The notes under the pieces are model-generated. The model was not told the DNA's origin. It was given only the letters and a program-made list of their open reading frames with translations, and searched no databases. Of a stretch of 64,000 bases of DNA, positions 49,301 to 57,733 are shown in pieces. Both the position numbers and the translations under genes were made by a program. Each line of letters starts with the position of its first letter. The first letter of the stretch is position 1. Source of the DNA: Klebsormidium nitens (taxonomy: Eukaryota > Streptophyta > Klebsormidiophyceae > Klebsormidiales > Klebsormidiaceae); NCBI GenBank assembly GCA_000708835.1, contig DF237201.1:1-64000 (forward strand), read 5' to 3'.

Positions 49301-50335
49301 CCATGGTGGCTTTGAATCAGCAATTGTTGAATTGCCTTGCACTAAAGACACGCAAGAAGGAAAGAAGAGAATGCTTCTTACCAGAAGTGTGTCCAGTTGA
49401 CTCTGCACCAGGGCGATGGTGGTCGTCATCCGCTCCAATCTCTCTCCTCTTTGATCCTTGCTCAACTGAACCCCCTTTCCACTTGCCCGTGCAATCCGAA
49501 TTGCCTTCTCGTAGTCGTCAACCTTGTCACAGAGAGTTCTGTTTCTTGCATCCGTTCCTGCTGGGCTTGTCTCAAAGACCACCTTCATTGCAGATGCAAC
49601 AGCCAGCACGTCAGCCTGCCTGTCAAGAGCATAGCTCTTGATGGTGGAATCGTCCTGCACTCCGAACCCAGGCTCGTCGCAGACTGCCTTGAGCTGCGCA
49701 GCAGCATCCTTTGACGTCTGCAGCTGAATGGCCGCATACCTTGAACTCCCTGCAGCAGTGCTCCTGGATGCACCGCCGAGCCCAAAGCGCTTGGCATCAG
49801 CAACGGAACGGGACTTCTTGAGGGCAGAAGTGACCCAAGGAGCTGCCTTCTTTACATCAAACTTCGCAAGACTCGCCAGCGGTCCACTCTTCACGGCCCG
49901 TTGCAGTGCGAGCTGCTCTGCTCTGTAGTCAGATCTACTCAGAGGCGCCAACAGATTGTGAGTTACTCGCGTGCCCTTGGTGTGAATCAAGTCCCAGCAC
50001 ACCTGGCACAATGCCTGGTCGCACTCCCCACAGTACCCAACCGCGTCCTTCCCATGAGGACAGACCGAAAACGACCCTTCACAGGGACAGGTGGGTTTCT
50101 CCACAACAACTTTGGCATGGTTCTGATTGTCACCCCACTTGTGGGGCACCTCCCAGCATGGTGAGCAGAAGCTTGCCACACAACTGGCGCACGAGAATTC
50201 TGCCTCAGCCTCCTTGCAGACAGCACACTTGGGAGGTGGATCCTTTGCCACCCCTCCCGCTGCGAATTCTGGACTGCCCTCATTCTCTCTTCCCCGAGGA
50301 TCAGCATCCTGAGCTCCAGTTGCTGAGAAATCCAT
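40338..50335 (-). CDS. Putative DDE-type transposase with B-box-like and PHD zinc modules
   Basis: Six exons: 50335-49382, 48446-48078, 46897-45014, 43921-42642, 42055-41833, 41366-40338. All junctions agree in phase (0,0,0,2,0), giving 1,912 codons before the stop. Exon 1 has two B-box-like clusters at ~35-130 (CAVCKEAEAEFSCASCVASF; YCGECDQALCQVCWDLIH). Exon 2 is a Lys/Glu-rich coiled coil. Exon 3 starts very acidic and ends with a C-x-C-C cluster (LECRCCRTGELISVSRKTVH). Exon 4 has a DDE-like layout: AADDHAKVKPD (Asp ~1107), YTDKGPDHNPEF (Asp ~1234) and VGAERLNAVE (Glu ~1279), 45 apart for the last two. Exon 6 ends in a PHD finger (CEICDLFHG; CDSCNKGFHLDC; CVDC). One in-frame TGA at 46757-46759 breaks exon 3. 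Function as transposase is inferred from motif layout and location between inverted repeats. Confidence 0.7.
44110..44412. repeat. Tandem ~65-bp repeats upstream of the DDE exon
   Basis: The unit built of CAGATCCAATCTGTCCAGAA, GTCAGAATCTGTTTTGTT and TTGCCTCTAGCTATCATCAG-like blocks recurs about four times, with differences and small indels. It lies in the intron between exons 3 and 4 of the large gene. Units abut directly without unique spacers, so it is a minisatellite. Confidence 0.85.
47150..47530. repeat. Dispersed GCAGCGATGCAGAC-type motif cluster
   Basis: In the 1.2-kb intron between exons 2 and 3 the motif GCAGCGATGCAGAC (47319) recurs in degraded or inverted form near 47350, 47423, 47450 and 47482, each beside a C/T-rich stretch. 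The spacing is irregular. No gene is seen in this intron. Confidence 0.5.
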
Positions 50336-51136
50336 GACCGCCACCTTCAGACAAAATAAACGTGTACCCGTTCTGTAAGCAGACACCTAACAGGCCGTTG
50401 AATATGCAGTTCCGGGCTTATCAGGGCGCCAAGATTTTCTCTCTTCAACAAGCCAGACAAAAGCAGTCCTGACTCCTGAGACTGAGTCCTGAATGCAAGC
50501 CCAGCAGACCAGCAGGGAATTTCGAACTGTTTCATTATTTCGATAATTTATATCAGTAATGAGTACTGCTCTACCGGTACATTCACCTATTCAAAGAGCT
50601 CAATTCTAATTAGATTCCATGGAGGCCGGCACCAAGAAATAATTAGTTACTCCACAATTTTTCGGGGTGGTGGGGGTGGGGGGGGGTTACTACCAACGCT
50701 GATCTGAGGCAAACAAAAAACGGAATGTTGGATGAACGGGGGGTGGGGGGGCCTGCCCCCTTAGGCAAACGTTCTCGAATGAATTGGGGGATTTACGGGG
50801 GCTGGGGCCTGTCCCCTGTCCAAAAAACCGCCTGCGGCGCTCAAGGGGGGGCCTGTCCCCTGTCCCCAAAGTCCGAGGGGTCTGGCTACCACTGGAAATA
50901 TGTTTAGACACCACCCCCAACCCGTCTTTACGCATACAGCCCTCCAACCCACAGTCGCACACCTTGGCCGCCGTGCAGGGGGTGCTGTGTCTTCCCCCCA
51001 AGCCAAAAGCAGGGAAGAAGTCTCGGGCGGTCACTGTGGTGACAGCCCTGTTGATCACCAGTGACGAGTGGCAGGAAGCAGTGCGGCAGCAAGAGGAGGA
51101 AGAGAAGCGGAAGAAAGCGGAGGAGGCAAAGCGTGG

Positions 51137-51885
51137 GGGCGGTAGCACAGTTAGTCCGCCCATTTACGAAGCAAGCGCGTTTGTCGAAAGTTCTCGGATT
51201 TTGGTGTTTGATAGTGCATTAGAACCGCCTCGACGAGTACAATATATTTCGTCCCGGCCGGGGTTCGAAAATTTGCCGTCTGGCGGCCGCGCGACGCGGC
51301 CGCAAATTCTGACATTCACACGTGCGGCTGTTGCGGGGTTTGCCGCACGGTCATTTTAACATTTTTTGACCGGTTTTAGGGGCCGTGCGTGTCGACCCGA
51401 CCCTAGGCTACGGCCTGAAACACTCATATTCGTGAAAATTTGAAGTGCCCGGTTATAGTGCAAATGGCCCTATTATCAGGTTAACACGGAATACCTAGGC
51501 AGTGGTTCCAAGTGACGTCAGTGTCAGATTTGCATGTGAAGGGTGTCAGTCGACGCGGAATCTTTGGGGCTTTCCAACGAATCCGAAGGCGGCCGAATCT
51601 GACAAGATCTCAAAAAGTTATTAGTTGAAATCATTGAAAATGTCGAAAGGTGGCCCGATGGACGGTCGGGTCACCGAGCGCGACAATTCGGCCGCCGGTT
51701 GCTGACGTCATCAACCGAGCGGCGCGACCCTTGAGGTCGGTAGTTCGATCCATGAAAGTGACATACGAACTTTGAATCACTACTTGTGGACCAAATGCCA
51801 CAAAGTTATCGCCCTTTGAAGATTGGTTTCACTGTTTTTTCCAACATGGACGCTGAAAATGGGCGAACTAACCGTGCTACCGCCC
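51137..51885. mobile_element. 749-bp MITE-like TIR element in the pogo transposase tail
   Basis: Inverted repeats of 29 bp with two mismatches, starting GGGCGGTAGCAC (51137-51165; complement at 51857-51885), are flanked by GTGG (51133-51136 and 51886-51889). Removing the element and one GTGG joins AEEAKRG to EKAAASARAKEAK in one continuous charged coiled coil, which confirms the borders. No coding capacity was seen. It contains a GGCCCTATTATCAGG stretch (51468-51482) resembling the outer element's CTATTATCGGCC terminal motif. Confidence 0.83.
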
Positions 51886-52274
51886 GTGGAGAGAAAGCGG
51901 CGGCGTCCGCTCGAGCAAAGGAGGCAAAAGCCGATAGAGCCGAAGCGACGAGATTGAGAAAAGCGGAGGCGGCTGCAAAGAAGCAACGGGAGGCCGCGCG
52001 GAAGGAGCAAGCTCGGGCAGCCAAGGTTGCATTAGGAGGGGGCAAGCGAAAGAAACTGCCACCGAGGGGGGGGAAGGAGGTTGATGACAACATGAAAGAG
52101 GGGGAGGGTCCCTTGAGGGACTTGTTGTATGGAGGGGTTGGGTCGCCAGCTCCCGCGGCGACGATTGTGTCGGATGAAATTGTGTGTCAGCCAAAGGCCT
52201 TGACGGAGGTCCATAAGGCAGCTAGGGCTATTAATCTCGCTAGGCTGAAGCGAAAGCGTCTTGCATCTCGTTGA

Positions 52275-53180
52275 TATTGTATTGCATTTCAGAAAAATGT
52301 GTTCGTGACCTAGTCAACCACTTTACAGTTGCATTGATAGACTACGAGGAATTGTCGGAGGGCACCTCAAACACGTTGACATTTGATGAAATGAAATGAC
52401 TGGATACATGCATACAATCTTTACAAGTTCGTCATTGCGATCTTCATCAATGTTCCAAAGTAAATGTGGCGTGTCGAATTGATAAGTTGTGCTTCCTGAA
52501 GGCCGCATAATTTGGTTCCGTCATGCATAACTGGCATTGAAACATTGCCAATCACTAAGGCGGCATCTTATTCCGTCCTGCCACACAGCGAGCGACGGTT
52601 GTAATATGATAGAGTATTGGGAGTAATACTGAAAATTCAATCTTAAGCGTCAAGGAGTATTTCACTTGGTCATGTTTCTAATGATCTAGGTTTCATGTTT
52701 TGCTCTGTGGACACTAGCCGGCAGATCGCACAACTGCAGACTGCACAGGCCTATCATTAACACTGATTGGAAGGCTTGCATCCAACGGCTCGCAGAGCAA
52801 TACGGTAGATTCTCATGGCCTGCTCGTGTGTTGTGGACCGTTCAACCAGTTCAGGGCGGGGCACCAAGGTCTGGGGCCTTGTTAAGCTTTGGGCCGCTGT
52901 TGTGTAGCTTGCTAAGAATGGCCGAGGAGGGTCTTTGTCGAGCATCCGCAGGGCCTCGACATCGCGGCGGACGGGGGGGCCGGTAATAGGACCACCGTCG
53001 ATTTGAACCGCCGTACGGAGATACAAACAGTCCCGATGCTAAATCAGGTATATTACGACATTTTTATATCTGACACCCTTATACGGTTGGAAAGAGAATT
53101 CGACGCCCTACATTTTCATATAACACATGCCATACTGAAAATGCTACGAACATCGAGTAATACAAGGTCAAAGGCGAAGG
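52275..53180. other. 3' terminal part of the outer element
   Basis: Non-coding as far as I can see between the transposase tail and the right inverted repeat. It includes the second terminal block (about 52976-52995). Confidence 0.5.
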
Positions 53181-53386
53181 GGGCCGATAATAGGGACAAG
53201 TCCTCCTACTGTCATGTAGACCAGCACTGGCAGATCTCAGAACCATCAGCTGGACACAGTTGAAAGCTCGGGGTTGAAGCTGGGCGCAAGAGGGCTGCAA
53301 CGGGAACGGGTGTGGCAAGAAGGGAAACGGAGGAAGCTGGTGGTCAAGCAAGGAAAGATTTTGAGGACAGACATTTCTGAGGCGCC

Positions 53387-56300
53387 ATGCAAGCTCTGAA
53401 GGAGGTTTTGAGGCGGGCGCCCCACCTTGCAAATCCGATTTGGCAGAGAGCAGTCATTGAAGAGACAGTAGCACCATGCATGAGTTTGGCCCTTAGAAGA
53501 TTACGCAACCTGAGTTCGTCAGAGTGTCGATGTGGACAAATGATGAAGGCGGAGGCGGCTGGGCAAAGAGAATCGTCCTTAAGTGGTGGGTTTATGCGCT
53601 TACTTTGTTTCAGAGGTGGATCTGAGAGTACAAGCACTTTGGATCCGTGCTGCAACATGCAGTGCTTGTTATGGCGATGAGTCAGTCAATGCTGTGGGAG
53701 AACTTTTTGGATCTGGAGTGACTTTGACCACTTCTCGGCGCCCTTGAGAGACTTTGCGCAGGCTCAGTTTGGCGCTCACGAGCGGTCCTGTCGTGTCAAG
53801 CGTCACTAGGCTGTGGATGTTGGGTCCCAGAGGGTCTGGTCACAGAAATACCATTGTCTGCAGAGCTTTTTTTTCTTTTCTTTTCTGCCTCCCAGTGCTA
53901 AGTTGCTTGTGAGACTGTGCAGGGTCCTTCGGGCGGCATCAAAGTAGAGGGTTTGCGGCGGAGGCGGCAGCACTGGCTGATGAAAAGGAGACGTAAGCAG
54001 ACCTCACGTTCGTGCATCATTGTTCTGACTAGATAATATGTGATCATCGTGGCTGTGAGGTGGTTAATGTGGTGTTGGACGTAAGTTCTGACGCTCAGGG
54101 TAGGGCCAATGCGTTGTGCATGGTGCTGTCTCTTGCAGTTCTTTTGTTGTGGATATTCCTGCTAGAGCCCCCTGTGTATCCAGATTCGACATACCACCAT
54201 TATTGCAAAATGCTTTCTATGCATGGCGCGTCTTGTTGTTGAGTATGGTAAAGTAGGGCTCTGCATTTGACACCAGTCTTTATCTGCAGGATCCAGGTTA
54301 CCTTTGTAGACAAGAATGGGGAGGAGAAGCAGATACGAGTCCCGATGGGTGTAAATATGCTACAAGCAGCACATGATAATGACATAGAATTAGAAGGTGA
54401 GTGGGTTACTCTTGCAGTTGGTCTGCAAATCACCGTTGTTGTTTCCTTGTTGTATCTGCGACTCAGGCTTCTGGAAACGATCTTTTGATAATTATTCAAC
54501 TTGAAAGGTGGTGCTATTTAGTATTAACAACTTGCTGCTTCATCCAAAGAGAAGAGTGCGTCACTGTGTATATATCTGCCATAATTTTTCCTTCGTGTTA
54601 GGTGTCCAGGCCTCTGGCATGGCATTTTGGGAGCAATCCTCTGATGGCCTGGCAACTTGAGTGGTGGTGCTATTTGCAAGCTTCTGTTTTTAAAAGGGCA
54701 GAGAGGTTTCCATTTTGTGAAGTCACAGTGGGAAAGTCCGCTGGAACTTTTTGTTCATACCTTGCGTCCTAGGCGTCTGGCACGGCTTTTTGGAAGCAGC
54801 CGTCTGATGTCTGACTTGATTGCTGGTTCACAGACAAGCAGCTGTTGAACCAGCAGACTGCTCATGTGGGGTTATCTTGCAGGCAAGATTGTTTGATGCC
54901 TTAGTTGGTGGATCTCACCGTTCAGCATATCAAGCTGCTCACTCATTGGCTTCTGGAGGGGTGCTAACAGGATGAATTGAATGGAGCGATGGGGAATGAG
55001 GATGGACTCTGAGCATCTGCTGGCACGTCTTGTTTAACGTATGAGCTTGGAGGGCTCGAACAGTGGCGATGATGGATCCTGTTTGAGCACCAAAAGCTCA
55101 TGTGATTTTTGACCGGGGATCTGAAGCCGAAGCGTATGCGTTGGTCCCCCAGGTTTGGCCGAGCTCCTTCTGGAAGTCCACAATGTCTAGAGCCGATTTG
55201 TGTCATGGTCTTTATTGCCGATGAAGGTTTGGATCGCTTCCTGCGCGTAAAGTCTTTCCCCGAAGATTTCTTGTTGAGCTGTGTCGCTCGTTGGCACCCT
55301 TGCCTTTCAGACTCCTGGGACAGTCCTTTCCGGTCGCTCATGCTCGGGTGGGCTGCTTGGCAGAAGAAGTCCCAGACATTGTCTGTGCCGCCTAATACTT
55401 GCCGCCATTGCATTTTGGGCGGGCAAGCTTCGCTTCGGCGCAAGATCTTGAATGATTTTACTGGATTTTTGAGAACCAACTTCATACCCGTATCCACGGC
55501 TGGTGCTTCTGTCAGTTGTCTTACCCCGTTTCTCCGTCATTGGAGATTGCAGCAAAGTAATGTCTTGTCTTGCTTGGAGATGTGCCGACCTTCTCTATTG
55601 CTCTATCCTTACGGAACCCTCTGTTTTGGAGTGTCGAGGAAGACAAAAAGAGGCAAAAGCGCGTTTTGACAGATGTCCTGAGATGACCGGGTTGCCTTCG
55701 CTTGTTTAATCTGTTAACCCTGATCAGCAGGAGCCAACTCGTGTCGGTTCTGCCAGGATCTGCTTTACTCACTAAAAACTGCTGTCTATGTTTCAGCGAC
55801 CATCTCTGCTTGCACTGTTTAGTTGAACGGAACCGAGAAGATGGTAAAATTCCCAGATCATGGAAGATAGCGATCTTCGAGAAAGTCAATCATTACACAA
55901 ACCCCTCCGCTTCGTGTCTAGGTTCGACCGTTTCGGCTGATCGGTACTGTTCCGTTCTCCAGCTAATCTGCGAATGTAGATCATTTATCGCCCTTGTGGT
56001 GCAGGCTAAAGCCAGCATAAAGCTGAAGACTTGCTGATATAGTGCTTCGAACCCCGCAGGTGCTTGCGAAGGGTCTCTTGCGTGTTCAACATGCCACGTC
56101 ATCATAATGGTAAGCCCGTCCGTCCTCGCCCTTCCTCTGTCGTTTGGCAACCTATGTGCACCCTAACGCGCCCCAGAGACACTTTGTCTAGTCTGTAGAT
56201 GTTTGCAGAGAATGTGGCCGTTGGAAATTTCGATTGTGTCAACATTGGTAGGGACGACGTTTGGTCAATCTCTTTATTTGTGTTCAAGATTTTACAAGCA

Positions 56301-57733
56301 AGTGGGGGCATTTGTGGGCCGAACTCAGTCTCCTCTTGTCCGTTCGTCTCTTGGGATGTAGAGTCTACCAAGGTCAGTAGCATCTGAAGTCAGCTGCACA
56401 GGCTCCGGAAGCGATCCCAAGCTTTACAGCTTGTTGACCATCCTTCGACCGGTGCTAGTTGCAAACCTTCCCACCCACTTGAGGTTTTCTGACGTTTCTA
56501 ATTTCTAGCCCTTTCTACGAAGGGCACAAATCGATCTTGGTCAAAGATTAACTTTTGGGCAAAGTTTTGGGCGGTTTGCATGACTTGACGTGGAGCCAAA
56601 ATCCTGCTCGTTCCTTTCTTGTGGACCGTGCATTTGAAAGCTACCACAGAGCAGACAGTGGGGCCATCAGCTCTTGCGTCCACATTGGTTGGAGTCTCGA
56701 GTTAAATTTCCCCACAACATCCTTATCGACTTGATGAACCGCAAAGGTAGAAGTGGAACTGCGTTTTGTTGCGCACATGCTTCCTGTTTGCTCTCTCTCT
56801 AAAGGGTATCTTGAGTGTTTGTAGTCTGTCTGCGCAGGACCAGGACTTGTACGATAAAATGGAGGAACCGTCAGACGAAGAGAACGATATGCTGGACCTC
56901 GCTTTCGGGCTCACAGAAACGTAAGCAACCTCTCTTTCTGCTGTTAGGCCACTTTTTTGCCTAGTTGAGGTCTTGGTGTTGGTGGGGCAGCGGAGCGGGC
57001 CGCAGGTGCTTAGCAGGGTCTCTCTCTAATGCGGATGACGATGTAAGGGCCCAAAGAAGATATGGTTTGAAGATCAGTGTTCCTGGTTGAGGGGCATCCT
57101 CCTGCTTGGAGGAACGAGTGTGATCCGTCCGTGTCCTTGAAGATCGTGAACAGTCGTTTGCAGTCGTTTGCTAAAGGCTATCCTAGCATCAGTGGTACAA
57201 GAGCATTTGCGGTGGTCGCTGATAAACAGGCGTTGAAAGTTTTGAGTTCAGAAGCTAGTCTCACTTCCTTCGTCTCACTCGGACTTGAAACAAAACTTCT
57301 TTCGCGATTGGACAGACAAGTGATTCTTGTCAAAAGTGAAGTGATTCTGGTTTTTGTCAGTCTGCTACTCCGATAGCGAGTTTCCGTCTCAGCGTTTTTC
57401 TACAATAAGTTTCAGCTCGCCTAAGATTCGCCTCATTGCGGCCTCTCGTCTTGACAGGTCTCGCCTAGGCTGTCAAGTCGTTGCCTCCCCGGAGTTTGAC
57501 GGCATGCGCTTGTATCTCCCTTCCGTACGTGACGTCAGAGGTTAGCCTAACCACCAACAATCCTTCGGAAGATGCCTATTGACACCAGGCTCATTCTTTG
57601 GCCCTGTCTGCATGCCAGGTCGCGGCTGGGGTGTCAAGTAGTAGCGAGTCCGGAGCTAGATGGGATGAAGCTCCGGCTACCGGCCGCGACTAGGAACTTT
57701 TATGTGGACGGACATAAACCGGAGCCGCATTGA
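53387..57733 (+). CDS. MFDX: Mitochondrial adrenodoxin-type [2Fe-2S] ferredoxin
   Basis: Six exons: 53387-53585, 53923-53992, 54290-54396, 56060-56109, 56838-56920, 57619-57733. They are 624 nt, 207 residues. Residues 1-~85 are Arg/Ala-rich with [13 protein letters not shown], like a cleaved mitochondrial presequence. The ferredoxin core runs [20 protein letters not shown], then [20 protein letters not shown] with three ligands (Cys128, 134, 137), then [20 protein letters not shown], the acidic partner-binding helix. LGC gives the fourth ligand (Cys175), and the end is [18 protein letters not shown]. This protein passes electrons from NADPH-adrenodoxin reductase to Fe-S cluster and biotin synthesis in plant mitochondria. 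The first donor could instead be at 53583, three bases earlier, with the same phase. An extra copy of the terminal exon lies at 57458. Confidence 0.95.
54440..54815 (+). repeat. Three-unit tandem repeat in MFDX intron 3
   Basis: CTCAGGCTTCTGGAAACGAT (54461), CCAGGCCTCTGGCATGGCAT (54606) and CTAGGCGTCTGGCACGGCTT (54770) start related units about 145 and 163 bp apart. CAACTTGAAAGGTGGTGCTA (54498) and CAACTTGAGTGGTGGTGCTA (54653) repeat with them. All are intronic. Confidence 0.85.
57458..57545 (+). other. Alternative (duplicated) MFDX terminal exon
   Basis: After a GACAG acceptor, 57458-57545 encodes [20 protein letters not shown] and then PSVRDVRG with its own stop. The authentic last exon at 57619 reads [20 protein letters not shown] and then the usual PAATRNF tail. 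Offset is 161 bp and the phase is the same as for exon 6, so exon 5 could splice to either. The copy keeps the fourth cluster Cys but lacks the conserved C-terminal tail. Confidence 0.85.

Larger units (their letters stand above)
39435..50917. mobile_element. 11.5-kb TIR element carrying a six-exon DDE/B-box/PHD gene
   Basis: Left end GGGGTGGTGTC (39435-39445) and its complement at 50907-50917 begin inverted repeats of about 46 bp. Both contain AAACATATTTC and AGTGGTAGCCAGACCCC, with three or so differences. The flanks share CAA (39432-39434 and 50918-50920), a likely 3-bp target duplication; CCCCCAA is present on both sides. The pogo transposase C-terminal part resumes right after it. The interior is almost filled by one minus-strand gene. 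A 20-N gap is at 39720-39739, so length is approximate. TIR sequence and duplication fit no superfamily that I can name with confidence. Confidence 0.8.
34551..52274 (+). pseudogene. Pogo/CENP-B-like DDE transposase, split by three elements
   Basis: Coding pieces lie at 34551-35470, 38097-39434, 50921-51136 and 51890-52274. First is a Psq/CENP-B-type helix-turn-helix (YSLEQLELAVDAV..LSVKSAVRQFCVPRSTLQDR). Then comes a CENP-B-type second HTH (GIPGRKWWRGFLNR) and the DDE core: NMDETGW; GCIAADGTYLEPVYIFKG; LLLGDNHSSRFSPEGI. Across the first insertion it continues ELARSKGLDVLLFPGHLSHW and LQPLDVGV, the usual end of the core. Later parts are KKELNRLL, IYPFNPHEL, an acidic stretch, LITSDEWQEAV and a charged Ala/Lys/Arg coiled coil ending KRKRLASR. 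Frameshifts near 34715, 34810, 34945, 38180 and 38905 show it is dead. At 39434/50921 the frame also differs by one, or an intron intervenes. Confidence 0.83.
34073..53206 (+). mobile_element. Outer pogo/Tigger-like DNA transposon with three nested insertions
   Basis: The ends are a perfect 26-bp inverted repeat: 34073-34098 starts GGAGGACTTGTCCCTATTAT, and 53181-53206 is its exact reverse complement. Both are flanked by TA (34071-34072 and 53207-53208), the target of Tc1/mariner-pogo elements, so the perfect palindromic match is 29-30 bp. A second conserved block (CTATTACCGGCCCCCC) follows at ~34104 on the left and ~52977 on the right. It carries a broken pogo-like transposase on +. Removing the three inner elements and their duplications leaves about 4.3 kb, a normal size for the class. 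It sits between the 5' ends of DCAF13 and MFDX. An assembly gap lies inside, so true length is uncertain. Confidence 0.85.

Noticed and set aside
48850-49641. 263-codon + strand frame overlapping exon 1 of the DDE gene
   Set aside because: Its second half is antisense to a phase-consistent exon, and the first half lies in its intron without recognisable features.
39435-50917. Host gene unrelated to transposons for the B-box/PHD protein
   Set aside because: It lies wholly between inverted repeats within the split pogo transposase; a domesticated gene remains possible but is less simple.
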